From: Parapedobacter sp042666505
Lineage (GTDB): Bacteria; Bacteroidota; Bacteroidia; Sphingobacteriales; Sphingobacteriaceae
Assembly (NCBI RefSeq): GCF_042666505.1
Contig: NZ_JBHTDN010000003.1
Location: 310,001 to 374,000 of the forward strand
Direction: 5' to 3'
Length of the DNA: 64,000 nucleotides
Shown piece by piece: positions 9,464-18,016 of this stretch; within the stretch, counting starts at the first letter, position 1; every line of letters starts with the position of its first letter. The position numbers were made by a program, and so were the translations under genes. The notes below the pieces were generated by a model. It did no database searches and had not been told where the DNA came from. It saw nothing but the letters and a program-made list of their open reading frames with translations.

Positions 9464-12400
9464 TTATTGGAAATTGATACGCACACCAAAATTATATGCG
9501 GTGATATTGGGGTACACCGCGCCTCTGCCGTCACCCAATTCCGGATCCCAAAATTTCCAGGGAGACAGCGTGAATAAGTTCGTGCCATTGAGGTAAAGCC
9601 GCAGCCGTTGGATGGCCAATCGTTTCAGGAACGGCTTGTCCATAAAGGTATATCCCATCTCTGCTTGTTTCAGGCGGAGGTAATCCGCTCGTTGAATCCA
9701 CCAGGTACTGGTATAATAATTTGTGGTTTGATCCTGGTTGGTAGACAACCGGGGGTAAAACGGCCGCGGGTTTGGATTATCCGGTGTCCATCGGTCAAGT
9801 ACCTGTTTGTACATGTTTCCGTAGGTTGCGCCCGAGGAGAAAGGCGTGGTAGCGTATCCACTGGCATAGTCAAAGTCTACAAGACCGACCCCCTGAAAAA
9901 ACAGGCTAAGATCAAAGCCGGCGACCCCTCCGCCAAAACTCAACCCATATACAATGCGTGGCACGTGTCCGTATCCGATGGCTGTTTGGTCGTTGCTATT
10001 GATGATACCATCTCCGTTCAGATCCTTGTAGCGGATATCGCCGACTCGCACATCGCCCGATTGTACCGCTGCATTTTCAATTTCATCCTGAGATTGGAAT
10101 AAACCTGTTGCAATATATCCAAACCGCTGGCTGATAGGTTTCCCGATGCGATCCAGATAGGGATATCTCCACGGAGGTAAACCGTCAAATACGGCTAAAT
10201 TTTTATTGTAATTAAACGTTCCCCGGAAGGAAAAAAAATTCTTGCTCGTCCAGTTTTTGTTGTAATCCAACGTAATATCCACACCCTTGTTATTGGTTTC
10301 GCCTATATTGTTATAAGGGATGTTTCCGGTAGTGAAGCCGGAGACATAGGGAATGACGTAGTTGGGTAACAGTATTCCTTTACGATTTTCTTTGAACAGT
10401 TCTACGATCAATTGTAGATCGTTGTCCAGGAAATTGAGCTCTACTCCCAAATTTTGCCGGTAAGATGTTTCCCACCGGACATTGCCCCCGATACGGGATT
10501 CGTTGTACCCGATGAATGACCGGGTGGATCCGGGTACGCCGAAGGTATATCCACCTCCGTCACCTATGGTGGTTAAATAGAGAAAGCGAAGGTTTTGGTC
10601 GTCTACGGCAGCATTGCCGGATAACCCATAAGTATAGCGCAGTTTGAAGTGGGGGATTATTTTGCCGATTGGCTCGAAGAATTTTTCATTGGATACTACC
10701 CAACCCACGCCAAACGATGGAAAAAATCCGTATCGCTCACTTGGCACGAAATTGTCAGAACCTGAATAAGAAAAATTGGCTTCCGCAAAATATTTGTCGT
10801 TAAAGCCATAGGTTGCGCGCCCCACAACGTTTCGTTGTCGATAGGGAATGGCTGCGGTATACGTATTCACATCGCTTGTGGCATCGCTGTAGTCCGACTG
10901 GTTGAACAATAGCATAGCGGAAATGTCGTGAATACCAAATCGGTTACCGTAGTTCACCGCCGACTCGGTATAATACCGCCGGTCGCCATATCGAGAAAGC
11001 CCAAAATTCAGCGCATTGGTTCCCGGAGTCGTAATTTCGGTAATTAACTGTCCGTTTGTATCCCTCCCGGTAGCCCAATAGGTTTGCAGTGTGCGGCTAC
11101 GCGTGAGGTTATTATAGATATTCACGTCAAAGGCAAACATCGCGGTCGCACTGAGGCCATCAACCAACATATCCAGCTCCTGTGTAATTCGTATGTTTGA
11201 GCGCACCGTATTGTCGTAAGCATTTACTACGCCCGACTGTGTTAACGCCATATAGGGGCTTTGCAGGGTGCCTGCCAATTGCGGCCATTCTCCGTTTGAA
11301 TACTTTGGCGGAATAATGTGAGGTGCTGAAGCCGTCGCCAAGGCGAAAATATCGTTTACACCATAGGCGGGACGATTCAGATTGGTGATAAAGCCATTTA
11401 CGCCCAACGCTAGTTTAGTGGTTCTTGTAATGTTGACGTCCACATTACTCGTGAAATTGAAACGATCAAGCCGCAACGACGAATTATAGGACTGCACATT
11501 ATCCCGTTTGAATTGCCCCACTTCGCCAAAATATCCCGCCGAAATATAGTAAGTAGCGCTCTCTGACCCCCCGTTTACATTAAGCGTAGCGCGATTGTTT
11601 CGCCCGTATTTGTTGAACAGGACGTCATACCAATTGACATTTGGGTACAGATCGGGATCTTCACCGCTGGCATGCTGTGCAATCCGTTCGGCCGAGTACA
11701 GTGGGTTGCGTCCACGCATTTCCAAACCTTCATTGAACAACGTCATAAACGTAGGACCATCAATAAACTCAGGTAAAAAAGTAAAGCGGCTGGTCGCCTG
11801 GTTCAATTCAGCATTGATCTGAGGCTTGCCGGCCTTTCCTTTTTTGGTGTTGATCAAGATCACGCCGTTCGCGCCCCGGGTTCCGTAAACAGCGGTGGCC
11901 GTTGCATCTTTAAGTACCGTAAAGCTTTCAATATCTTCTGGATCAATGTTATTGATGCCTCTATCGGGAACACCATCGACAACAAGCAAAGGCCCTTGAG
12001 GGCTACTGGAAAAAGTTCCGACACCCCGGATAAACAGTGAAGCGCCGTCAGCCCCAGGGCCTCCACCTCGTTGGGTGGCGACTACGCCAGCAAGCCGACC
12101 GGCAATGGCGGTGGTTAAATCCCGGACAGGTGATTTCAGCTGTTCAGGTTTTAGGGTAGACTGTGCGCCGACGACACTTTGTTTCTTTTGTGTACCGAAA
12201 CCAACGACAACAACCTCTTCCAGTCCGGTAACATCATTCGCTAGGACAATGTCGACCACTTCTCTTCCGTTTACAGCCACTTCTTGCGTGAGGAACCCGA
12301 TATATGTAAACACAAGGGTGGCATCAGCCGGTACAGTTAGGATGTAGCGACCATTTACATCGGTTGTGGTTCCGTTTCCTTGGTTATTCTTCACATTTAT

Positions 12401-12862
12401 GGTCACTCCTTGCAACGTATTCCCCGATGAGTCTCGCACCGTACCCCGCACCTCGATATCTGCATGTCCCTCGGGAGCTTGCATAACGGTTTGCTTTGTT
12501 TCTTTGCCAAGTATAGTTACCGTATTACTTCGCACACGGTAGCGGAGTCCGCTCGCCTCGAATATTTTTTCGAGCGCTCCCGTAATCGGTTCGCCGCGCA
12601 ACGACAGCGAAAGCGACGGTGCGTGTTCAAGCAGCGATTCTCGGTAAAGGAAATGGTAATTTGTTTGTTTGCTGACCTCTTCAAGTACGAATCTCAGGGG
12701 TTTATTGCTGATGCTCAAGGTCACTTGTTGCGCGTTCCCTATGGCGGATACACCCGTCGAGAACAAAATCAGTAGGATGCACGTTAGTTTCATCACACGA
12801 GCTAATGATGTAACGGCAGAATGTATGCGGAGGCATACATTGCCGTTAGAATAGTTTTTCAT
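9464..12862 (-). CDS. SusC/RagA-family TonB-dependent transporter with STN signalling domain
   Basis: The 1132-residue receptor has, in order: a 23-residue N-terminal extension, a hydrophobic signal segment starting at MKLTCILL, an STN (secretin/TonB short) domain at about 45-120, a carboxypeptidase-regulatory-like domain (VRGTVRDSSGNTLQGVT), the TonB-box region (EEVVVVGFGTQKK), a plug and a long beta-barrel ending in the aromatic NFGVRINFQ. The STN domain pairs with the FecR anti-sigma protein encoded just upstream, so substrate binding outside can induce the operon. An AGGAG ribosome site lies seven bases before the ATG, and a strong hairpin covers codons 5-18. M24 (MKLT) is an alternative start. 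Confidence 0.95.
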   Translation of the reverse strand: MKNYSNGNVCLRIHSAVTSLARVMKLTCILLILFSTGVSAIGNAQQVTLSISNKPLRFVLEEVSKQTNYHFLYRESLLEHAPSLSLSLRGEPITGALEKIFEASGLRYRVRSNTVTILGKETKQTVMQAPEGHADIEVRGTVRDSSGNTLQGVTINVKNNQGNGTTTDVNGRYILTVPADATLVFTYIGFLTQEVAVNGREVVDIVLANDVTGLEEVVVVGFGTQKKQSVVGAQSTLKPEQLKSPVRDLTTAIAGRLAGVVATQRGGGPGADGASLFIRGVGTFSSSPQGPLLVVDGVPDRGINNIDPEDIESFTVLKDATATAVYGTRGANGVILINTKKGKAGKPQINAELNQATSRFTFLPEFIDGPTFMTLFNEGLEMRGRNPLYSAERIAQHASGEDPDLYPNVNWYDVLFNKYGRNNRATLNVNGGSESATYYISAGYFGEVGQFKRDNVQSYNSSLRLDRFNFTSNVDVNITRTTKLALGVNGFITNLNRPAYGVNDIFALATASAPHIIPPKYSNGEWPQLAGTLQSPYMALTQSGVVNAYDNTVRSNIRITQELDMLVDGLSATAMFAFDVNIYNNLTRSRTLQTYWATGRDTNGQLITEITTPGTNALNFGLSRYGDRRYYTESAVNYGNRFGIHDISAMLLFNQSDYSDATSDVNTYTAAIPYRQRNVVGRATYGFNDKYFAEANFSYSGSDNFVPSERYGFFPSFGVGWVVSNEKFFEPIGKIIPHFKLRYTYGLSGNAAVDDQNLRFLYLTTIGDGGGYTFGVPGSTRSFIGYNESRIGGNVRWETSYRQNLGVELNFLDNDLQLIVELFKENRKGILLPNYVIPYVSGFTTGNIPYNNIGETNNKGVDITLDYNKNWTSKNFFSFRGTFNYNKNLAVFDGLPPWRYPYLDRIGKPISQRFGYIATGLFQSQDEIENAAVQSGDVRVGDIRYKDLNGDGIINSNDQTAIGYGHVPRIVYGLSFGGGVAGFDLSLFFQGVGLVDFDYASGYATTPFSSGATYGNMYKQVLDRWTPDNPNPRPFYPRLSTNQDQTTNYYTSTWWIQRADYLRLKQAEMGYTFMDKPFLKRLAIQRLRLYLNGTNLFTLSPWKFWDPELGDGRGAVYPNITAYNFGVRINFQ
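12811..12848 (-). repeat. Long hairpin inside the first codons of the SusC gene, loop complementary to its ribosome site
   Basis: In the mRNA, TAACGGCAATGTATGC pairs with GCATACATTCTGCCGTTA: sixteen base pairs with one two-base bulge around a four-base loop, CTCC. It covers nucleotides 15-52 of the reading frame. The loop is the complement of the GGAG in the AGGAG ribosome site upstream of the ATG. The pairing is seen directly; any effect on translation is inferred. Confidence 0.7.
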
Positions 12863-12910
12863 AATTTTACTCCTGTTGAATGGATAATTTTGCTAGTTAT
12901 TCAATTCACG

Positions 12911-12955
12911 CTGGCAGCGTTGCCAGTACGGCCGGAAGTGGTGGTGCCCTTCCGG
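12911..12955 (-). other. Two hairpins in the FecR-SusC spacer
   Basis: The 140-base gap between the FecR and SusC genes holds CCGGAAG paired with CTTCCGG (12932-12938 with 12949-12955) and CTGGCA paired with TGCCAG (12911-12916 with 12921-12926). On the plus strand the first is followed by TCTTTTT; on the transcribed minus strand it is preceded by AAAAAGA and has no U-run after it. This suggests RNA processing, stabilisation or attenuation between regulator and transporter rather than full termination. Confidence 0.5.
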
Positions 12956-13002
12956 TCTTTTTAGTCATGGTTTCTGCATAGGCGTTAATTTTTTGATTCT
13001 GT

Positions 13003-14163
13003 TTAATTTGTAACAAATACCGTCATCCCGTCGATCTCAAAAGATAATCCGCTTATGTCTTTCAGCATTTCCAGCACTTCGGCAAGAGTGGCTTGCCGAC
13101 TCACGGTTCCTCCATAGTTCTCCTTTGGTATCTTGCTGCGATAAGAGACTTTTACACCATACCAACGGGATATTTGATGCATGATATCTTCCAGTCCATC
13201 GTGGCGGAAGTGGAAATAGCCGTTCTTCCACGCCGTTATTTTCTCGACATCTGCTACCTGAACGGAGATGGCATGTTCGTTGGCGACTGCTTGTTGGCGC
13301 GGGTGTAGTATCGCTTTCTTGCCGGATTTAGCTTTTACGATGACCTTGCCTGACACGAGTGCAGTAGTAGTGGCATCTGTGGCATAGGCATCGACGTTGA
13401 AGGCCGTTCCCAATACATTTACCTCACCCCCATCTGTTATGACATTAAACGGCTGTGCCGGATTGTGGGCGACTTCAAAAAAAGCTTCCCCTTTCAGATA
13501 CACCGTTCGCTCACTTTCTGAAAATCTCACCGGAAATTCCAATTCTGATAGTGCGTTGAGCCAAACCGTACTACCATCCGGTAACCTAATCCGATAGGTC
13601 CCTGCTTCTGGAACTTTAAGCGTGTTCACTAAGGGATGTTCGGTGTTTTTTGCCTCAGTTGGCGTATACCGCAACTCCCCTTGTTCACTTACGAGTTGTG
13701 TGCCGTCATGCTCATTGACGCCGATGCGGGTTTCACCCAGTTTCATCCGTTTGCCGTCGGAAAGAATGAGTTCGGCTTGCGCTGTTCCGGGCAGTACATC
13801 ATTTGCATAACCGTACGATGGGTCATTCACCACGCGCTCGTTTTGTGCAGTAGGTCGCCACCATATTAGCATCGCAGCGATCAGCGCAATGGCCGCCGCA
13901 TAGGGTATCCAGATCCGTTTAGTTTTCGGGGCGACATGCCCTGTTTTTTTGATAACGTCTTTCCAGGCCTTCTCTTTATCCAGTTTGCCTAGAAAGGCCA
14001 GGCGTTGCTTCACCTCGGTTGTATTACGATATTGGTCCAGCAGTTTTCGCAATACTTGGTCTTCGCTGATCAAACGGTTTACATCTTGTTCCTCCTCGGG
14101 AGTTAGCTTACCCTGAAGGTATCGGATGATAAGGTCGGCAATATCGTATGGGTTTTTGTCCAT
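13003..14163 (-). CDS. FecR-family anti-sigma factor / signal transducer
   Basis: The 386-residue protein has a cytoplasmic N-terminal region (about 1-85) that would bind the sigma factor, one transmembrane segment (IPYAAAIALIAAMLIWW, about residues 87-103), a periplasmic FecR domain (about 125-290; GTYRIRLPDGSTVWLNALSE is the diagnostic strand) and a C-terminal DUF4974-type domain (about 315-386; GYFHFRHDGLEDIMHQISRW). It transmits the state of the STN domain of the neighbouring SusC receptor to the ECF sigma factor encoded 95 bases upstream. Family, order and spacing are those of the standard Bacteroidota regulatory trio. Confidence 0.95.
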   Translation of the reverse strand: MDKNPYDIADLIIRYLQGKLTPEEEQDVNRLISEDQVLRKLLDQYRNTTEVKQRLAFLGKLDKEKAWKDVIKKTGHVAPKTKRIWIPYAAAIALIAAMLIWWRPTAQNERVVNDPSYGYANDVLPGTAQAELILSDGKRMKLGETRIGVNEHDGTQLVSEQGELRYTPTEAKNTEHPLVNTLKVPEAGTYRIRLPDGSTVWLNALSELEFPVRFSESERTVYLKGEAFFEVAHNPAQPFNVITDGGEVNVLGTAFNVDAYATDATTTALVSGKVIVKAKSGKKAILHPRQQAVANEHAISVQVADVEKITAWKNGYFHFRHDGLEDIMHQISRWYGVKVSYRSKIPKENYGGTVSRQATLAEVLEMLKDISGLSFEIDGMTVFVTN

Positions 14164-14258
14164 TTATGTCTCAATCGAGGGATGTATAATTCCTAAGAAA
14201 CGCAAACGGCAAAAGTGGATGGAAGGTAATCGAATACTTTTTTCTAGTTGTCAGTGAA

Positions 14259-14831
14259 TCAGCAAGATATTTTTTCGAACAATAATAACGAAGGTAAAAT
14301 TACGCTGGCCATCTGGGGAGTCAATCGCTCTCTTAATAAGCCAATTGCACGCTGCTTTTGGCTTTTTACTGTATTGATGGAGATACCGAGTTCGGCAGCG
14401 ATTTCATGATTTTTCAATCCTTCGAGGTACCCTTTACGAAGAATGAGCGAGCAGCCGGCAGGTAAAGCTTCCAGTGCTTCGAATAACGCGGCTAACACTT
14501 CCGAATGAATGATGAGCTCTAGTAAACTGTCTTGTTGAGTCGCTACGGGATGTTTTGCCTTAGTGAAATTGTGAATTACTTCCAAATGGCGTAACTTATT
14601 CAGGCAGGCATTTTTTACGGACGTATATAAGAAGCTTTTGATCGCCTGATCAGTTGTTGGTAGCTGTCCGTGTTCGCATATCCTGACAAACACATCCTGT
14701 ACAATGTCTTCCGCCATGTCTTCGTCCCGCATAAAGCGCAAAGCGAAATCGCAGAGACGCGGATAATACCGTTTGAATAATGTTTCAACCGATTTCAACA
14801 GACTGGTGTTTTGTTGCGGTTTGTGATCCAT
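14259..14831 (-). CDS. ECF-type RNA polymerase sigma factor (Bacteroidota FecR-linked family)
   Basis: This is a 190-residue sigma-70 family protein of the extracytoplasmic-function group. Region 2 is seen around FKRYYPRLCDFALRFMRDEDMAEDIVQDVF, given here only as its landmarks YPRLCDFALRF and AEDIVQDVF. Region 4 ends in the helix-turn-helix EGLKNHEIAAELGISINTVK (about residues 145-164). It should drive transcription of the SusC/SusD genes downstream when released by FecR. It is the first gene of the minus-strand locus. No TAnnTTTG box is obvious directly upstream. The upstream region holds a bulged hairpin (14917-14940) and a very long palindrome (14991-15033). Confidence 0.94.
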   Translation of the reverse strand: MDHKPQQNTSLLKSVETLFKRYYPRLCDFALRFMRDEDMAEDIVQDVFVRICEHGQLPTTDQAIKSFLYTSVKNACLNKLRHLEVIHNFTKAKHPVATQQDSLLELIIHSEVLAALFEALEALPAGCSLILRKGYLEGLKNHEIAAELGISINTVKSQKQRAIGLLRERLTPQMASVILPSLLLFEKISC

Positions 14832-15178
14832 GCGCAGCTTTCTTTAAAAAAAGGACCTCCGTCTTCGTTAATCTAACTTTTTGTATAAATTGGTTTTATG
14901 GCAGTATATTATCGCCAGCGCGTGCTTTTGCACGTGCGCTATCTTCTATGACAAGTTACGGATACTAATTGCATAAATCAAAGGACTGAATCAAAACAAT
15001 CGTTTGCGTAAGTTACGCAAACGATTGTTTTGAAGCCACAGAAAAAATATGAATTAAACCCTGAATACAGAAACTAAAAAGGAAACTTACTCAGCCAAGA
15101 GGTGAGCCGTTTCGTCAATGGGAATACCGCAGAGGTTGGGAAGTGAAGGAGATTTAACGGCGGTTACAACCCGCTTGC
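14832..15178. other. Gene-free gap upstream of the sigma-factor gene
   Basis: Within the 400 bases between the sigma factor and the lipoprotein gene, I see a bulged hairpin (AGCGCGTGC / GCACGTGCGCT at 14917-14940), the 43-base palindrome at 14991-15033 and the terminator at 15179-15224. No open frame here has a family signature. The promoter of the sigma operon must lie here, but no TAnnTTTG box stands out. Confidence 0.5.
14991..15033. repeat. 43-base perfect palindrome (21-base arms, one-base centre)
   Basis: Arms 14991-15011 and 15013-15033 are exact reverse complements (core TCGTTTGCGTAA-G-TTACGCAAACGA) around a single G at 15012. It lies about 160 bases upstream of the sigma-factor gene and about 145 bases beyond the terminator of the next gene. 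Neither strand has a T-run after it, so it is not a standard terminator. It could be an operator for a dimeric regulator, an extruding cruciform, or a remnant of an inverted-repeat element. Confidence 0.75.
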
Positions 15179-15224
15179 AACCAAAAAGAGGCCGCCAATT
15201 TTGAAGGCAGCCTCTTTTTTGGTT
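15179..15224 (-). terminator. Intrinsic terminator of the glycosidase-like lipoprotein gene
   Basis: On the minus strand a nine-pair stem (GAGGCTGCC with GGCGGCCTC, one G-U pair) encloses a short loop and runs into TTTTTGGTT; an A-rich run precedes it. It starts eight bases after the stop codon of the gene at 15232-17439. The flanking A and T runs pair as well, so it may also work on the plus strand. Confidence 0.85.
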
Positions 15225-15231
15225 GATCCCG

Positions 15232-17439
15232 TCACCAGTCCAGCTTGACGCGTATCCCATCCGGATGATTTTCGAACTGGAGAAAGCAAGTGTTGGATGA
15301 AGCATCCCAGGAGGTTTTTACATCACCGACCGCCCGTCCCTCGGGATCAGTTACTGTGAATTGTTGTGGTTCGGCGGGCAATAGCACGCGCATTACATTC
15401 GTGGTATGCAGCGGACTGCGGCAGGTAAACGCATAGCTATTTGTCGTAAATTCTTCATCATAGATCCGGGAAGCGGAGGCCAGTACCTGGGGCTTGGAAG
15501 GCGCATCCACGCGGCCAAGGTTGTACAGTAAAGCCTGTCGTCCCGGTTGGATTACTTTCCGGTTATGTACGGGCAATTCGGGATCGTACAGGTCGATTAC
15601 CGGGCCGTTAACCGTAAAAGCGGCTGCATTCTCGTTTTCATCCAACACGGCAACGATGTCGTAAGGCCCTCGTTCCAGGTATAGCTGATTTTTGAAAGTA
15701 AGGGGGGTAGATGACTTTCGCTTATACAAATCGTTGACAACCTGAATGAATTGCTCATCGCCACCTTCCTTCAATACATATTCTTTTGGGTCGTTTCGGA
15801 GGATGTGAACAATCCCCCTTCCATATGAATATTCGCCCGCATCGGCACCGACCGGTATCCCCAGCTGTTCGAACAGGTGATCCGACGGCCGCTGATAGGT
15901 ATTTCCGTTAGTGTTCCACCATTCGGAGACCGTTTGGTAAGGATCCTCATCACGCCCACTGTACACCAGAATGCCACCCTTTTTTATCCATTCTGCCAGA
16001 TAACGATGACCGTCAGGCGACATCGGTTTCATATTCGCGTACGTCATCAACAACACTTTAGTGTCCTTTAGGGTTTCTTTATACGATAGGTTTTCCAGGT
16101 GTACCGTTTTCACAGGGACGCCGCGTTTTAGAAATGGTAGCGCATGGCCATAGAAGTTTGACAATTGCGGATCCTCGTATCCGTCGTGCGTCGGGAACCG
16201 CTGGAACATGAGCGAGTTGGCCATCAGTACGCTGATGCCCTGACTGCCAGACACCGTGTTTTTGGACAACGGCATGTGGTTGAGTGTGTTGATCATGACT
16301 TGCATCTGGGTGGAGTAGTGACGCGGTATCTTGGCCCTTTCCTCACTATCCTTACTGACCCGGTATAATCCTTCATAGATACGGTCAGGCCACGGCATGA
16401 CCTCATAGTCGGCGATATTGGGATACAACAACTGCGCGGTAAAGGTGGCCTCATAGTTGTTTTTGTAGTCCACCCAATCGCGGGGCCAATCTTCAATTGG
16501 ATCGGTGAGAAAAAACATTTTCCGCCCCGTAGGTGCCGTCATGGATTCCATGGAGCCGTATTCGAGAAAAGCGGTTTCGAATACACGCTCCTTTTTCTTC
16601 CCATTGAAATAATTCGGTTCACGGGAAGTTCCGGTCCACACCTGTGCGATATAACCATCTACCACATCCAAAGAAGCCAAGCTTGCCTCGGGGCTCACGA
16701 TCTGCCATTGGGAATAGTTCACGAGCGAGTGCGTAGGCACATAACAGCGTATGTTCATGCCCTTGCTTTTCCCATAGGCTTTGGCGTAGGTAAAAACATC
16801 CTTCAGCGCATTGTAATACAGTTGGTATTTCAGCTTGTTGGACAAGTAGGTGTTTTCAGGCGATTCGTGCTGCGGGCGCCAAGGGAAACCGTAGTAAGCT
16901 TGCCACTCGCGTTTAAACGCTTCGCTGTATCCCGCACGGGCCCAGAATTCGGGCTCTTCCATATAGATGGCGTCAATGCCGGCATCGATAACCCGTTTTA
17001 CATGCTTCTCCTTAATGTATTTCAAGTAATTGGCGGTTGGCACAATGTAGGGAACCATGTGGCCGTGCCAGATGGTATCACCGCTTCGCTCAACCTGCCC
17101 TTCATCCAGGTGCCATTTGCCATCCCACTCGCCGGTGAAGTAATCCTGGTACTCTCCCCACGCAATGCCCGTCATGAAATGAGTGGTATATCCACGCTCA
17201 CGCCAGGATTGTACGCGTTCTTCGAACGATTTTCCCTTGTGTTTATCGGACGGATTGCCGCCGACACCGTAAACCATGGCAATGTCTGCCCGTGTATCGG
17301 TAACCGGTTTCCAATGTTGGGAGGTCTGGAAACTGGTTTTTTGCCGTGGTTTTGACGTTTTTCCATCAATGGAATGCTTTTGAGAATTGCATGAGGTAAC
17401 GGCCAGCAGGCCAAGCGATAGGAGGGTTATTTTTCTCAT
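15232..17439 (-). CDS. Glycosidase-like lipoprotein with GH42-type trimerisation-like domain
   Basis: The 735-residue protein has a lipoprotein signal peptide (LLAVTSC, cysteine at 17). Residues about 50-390 look like a TIM-barrel glycosidase fold, with the carboxylate-bearing strand DAIYMEEPEFW and the strand GMNIRCYVPTHS. Residues about 410-540 resemble the beta-galactosidase trimerisation (glutamine-amidotransferase-like) domain, with VLLMTYANMKPMSPDGHRYL and IKKGGILVYSGRDED. A beta-sandwich tail follows. I cannot assign it to a numbered glycoside hydrolase family. It is monocistronic, with its own promoter-like box (17507-17514) and terminator, and is divergent from the SusC operon at 18017. 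A GntR-site-like sequence lies at 17457-17466, so it may belong to the same regulon. Confidence 0.6.
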   Translation of the reverse strand: MRKITLLSLGLLAVTSCNSQKHSIDGKTSKPRQKTSFQTSQHWKPVTDTRADIAMVYGVGGNPSDKHKGKSFEERVQSWRERGYTTHFMTGIAWGEYQDYFTGEWDGKWHLDEGQVERSGDTIWHGHMVPYIVPTANYLKYIKEKHVKRVIDAGIDAIYMEEPEFWARAGYSEAFKREWQAYYGFPWRPQHESPENTYLSNKLKYQLYYNALKDVFTYAKAYGKSKGMNIRCYVPTHSLVNYSQWQIVSPEASLASLDVVDGYIAQVWTGTSREPNYFNGKKKERVFETAFLEYGSMESMTAPTGRKMFFLTDPIEDWPRDWVDYKNNYEATFTAQLLYPNIADYEVMPWPDRIYEGLYRVSKDSEERAKIPRHYSTQMQVMINTLNHMPLSKNTVSGSQGISVLMANSLMFQRFPTHDGYEDPQLSNFYGHALPFLKRGVPVKTVHLENLSYKETLKDTKVLLMTYANMKPMSPDGHRYLAEWIKKGGILVYSGRDEDPYQTVSEWWNTNGNTYQRPSDHLFEQLGIPVGADAGEYSYGRGIVHILRNDPKEYVLKEGGDEQFIQVVNDLYKRKSSTPLTFKNQLYLERGPYDIVAVLDENENAAAFTVNGPVIDLYDPELPVHNRKVIQPGRQALLYNLGRVDAPSKPQVLASASRIYDEEFTTNSYAFTCRSPLHTTNVMRVLLPAEPQQFTVTDPEGRAVGDVKTSWDASSNTCFLQFENHPDGIRVKLDW

Positions 17440-17506
17440 TTATCCTTATAATATTTCGGTAAACAAATGGCTAAGAATTTTGTGCTAGCGTTATCCGCAG
17501 CCATTT

Positions 17507-17514
17507 CAAATTTA
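17507..17514 (-). promoter_or_regulatory. Bacteroidota-type -7 box, minus strand
   Basis: TAAATTTG matches the Bacteroidota consensus TAnnTTTG exactly and lies 67 bases upstream of the glycosidase-like lipoprotein ATG at 17439. No clear TTG partner occurs at the usual 17-23 base distance, so the call rests on the box and its position alone. Confidence 0.4.
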
Positions 17515-17660
17515 GCTCAAAAAATCGTTTTAGTAAAGGTTTCTTTCACTATAGCGGAAGAAAAATGCGCGTCTTGCCGTCCCTCGCATGGTGCTTAGTT
17601 TAATTGCTCATTAATTCGTCAAAGAAAGATTGTGATATGAAAATAAAATAATTATCATAT

Positions 17661-17695
17661 TTTTGTTTACAAAATTATTATATATTTGCATACAT
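17661..17695 (+). promoter_or_regulatory. Promoter plus GntR-like operator, copy 1
   Basis: The element begins with the palindrome TTTTGT-TT-ACAAAA, which contains TTGTTTACAA and fits the TNGTNNACNA pattern usual for FadR-type GntR operators. It ends with TATATTTG (17681-17688), a perfect TAnnTTTG box, and GCATACAT. A copy with 33 of 35 bases identical lies at 26363-26397. Here it would drive the SusC/SusD/lyase/GntR operon with a long leader. The identity is directly visible; binding by the GntR protein is inferred. Confidence 0.65.
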
Positions 17696-18016
17696 ATATT
17701 TAGCAATACGCCAATTTTTTACCAATTAAATAGAGTCTTAGGGGGGCAGACAAGGAATAAAGCTGTATTTCCTGTACGAGAATGAAGCAAATTGACAAAT
17801 CCGGTTCTGCCTTATCGATGGGTTTTCTTCTATTGAGAGAACTATGGGACACTTGAGAAAAAGATAGCATTGATTAATGGTTGTGTTTAATACTGTTTAC
17901 ATAATAGGATTTTAGAAATGGAGTGGCGACGTACATAGTTTGACAGATGAGGAATAAAATAACATGCTAGTGATGGATAATTAATAAAGTATAAACGATT
18001 AAACGTGAATTTATAG

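Larger units (their letters stand above)
17440..18016. promoter_or_regulatory. 577-base divergent control region upstream of the heparinase-type locus
   Basis: This AT-rich gap separates the lipoprotein gene (minus strand) from SusC (plus strand). It holds a minus-strand TAAATTTG box (17507-17514), a TTGTTTACC site (minus strand, 17457-17466), the 35-base promoter/operator element at 17661-17695 and a second TGTTTACA core at 17894-17901. If transcription starts just after 17688, the SusC mRNA leader is about 320 bases long. No convincing small gene was found in it. Confidence 0.55.

Noticed and set aside
14991..15033. Long palindrome as terminator of the lipoprotein gene or of the sigma gene
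   Set aside because: A good terminator already lies at 15179-15224, the sigma gene reads away from it, and no T-run follows on either strand.
15087..15305. A 72-codon minus-strand frame crossing the end of the lipoprotein gene
   Set aside because: It runs through the strong terminator at 15179-15224 and overlaps the real gene out of frame.
16708..17355. A 215-codon plus-strand frame opposite the glycosidase-like lipoprotein gene
   Set aside because: It is fully antisense to a gene with a signal peptide and a terminator, has no family signature and no ribosome site.
17736..17741. A third TCTTAG in the SusC leader
   Set aside because: A six-base match is expected about thirty times in this window on both strands, and this SusC has no FecR partner.
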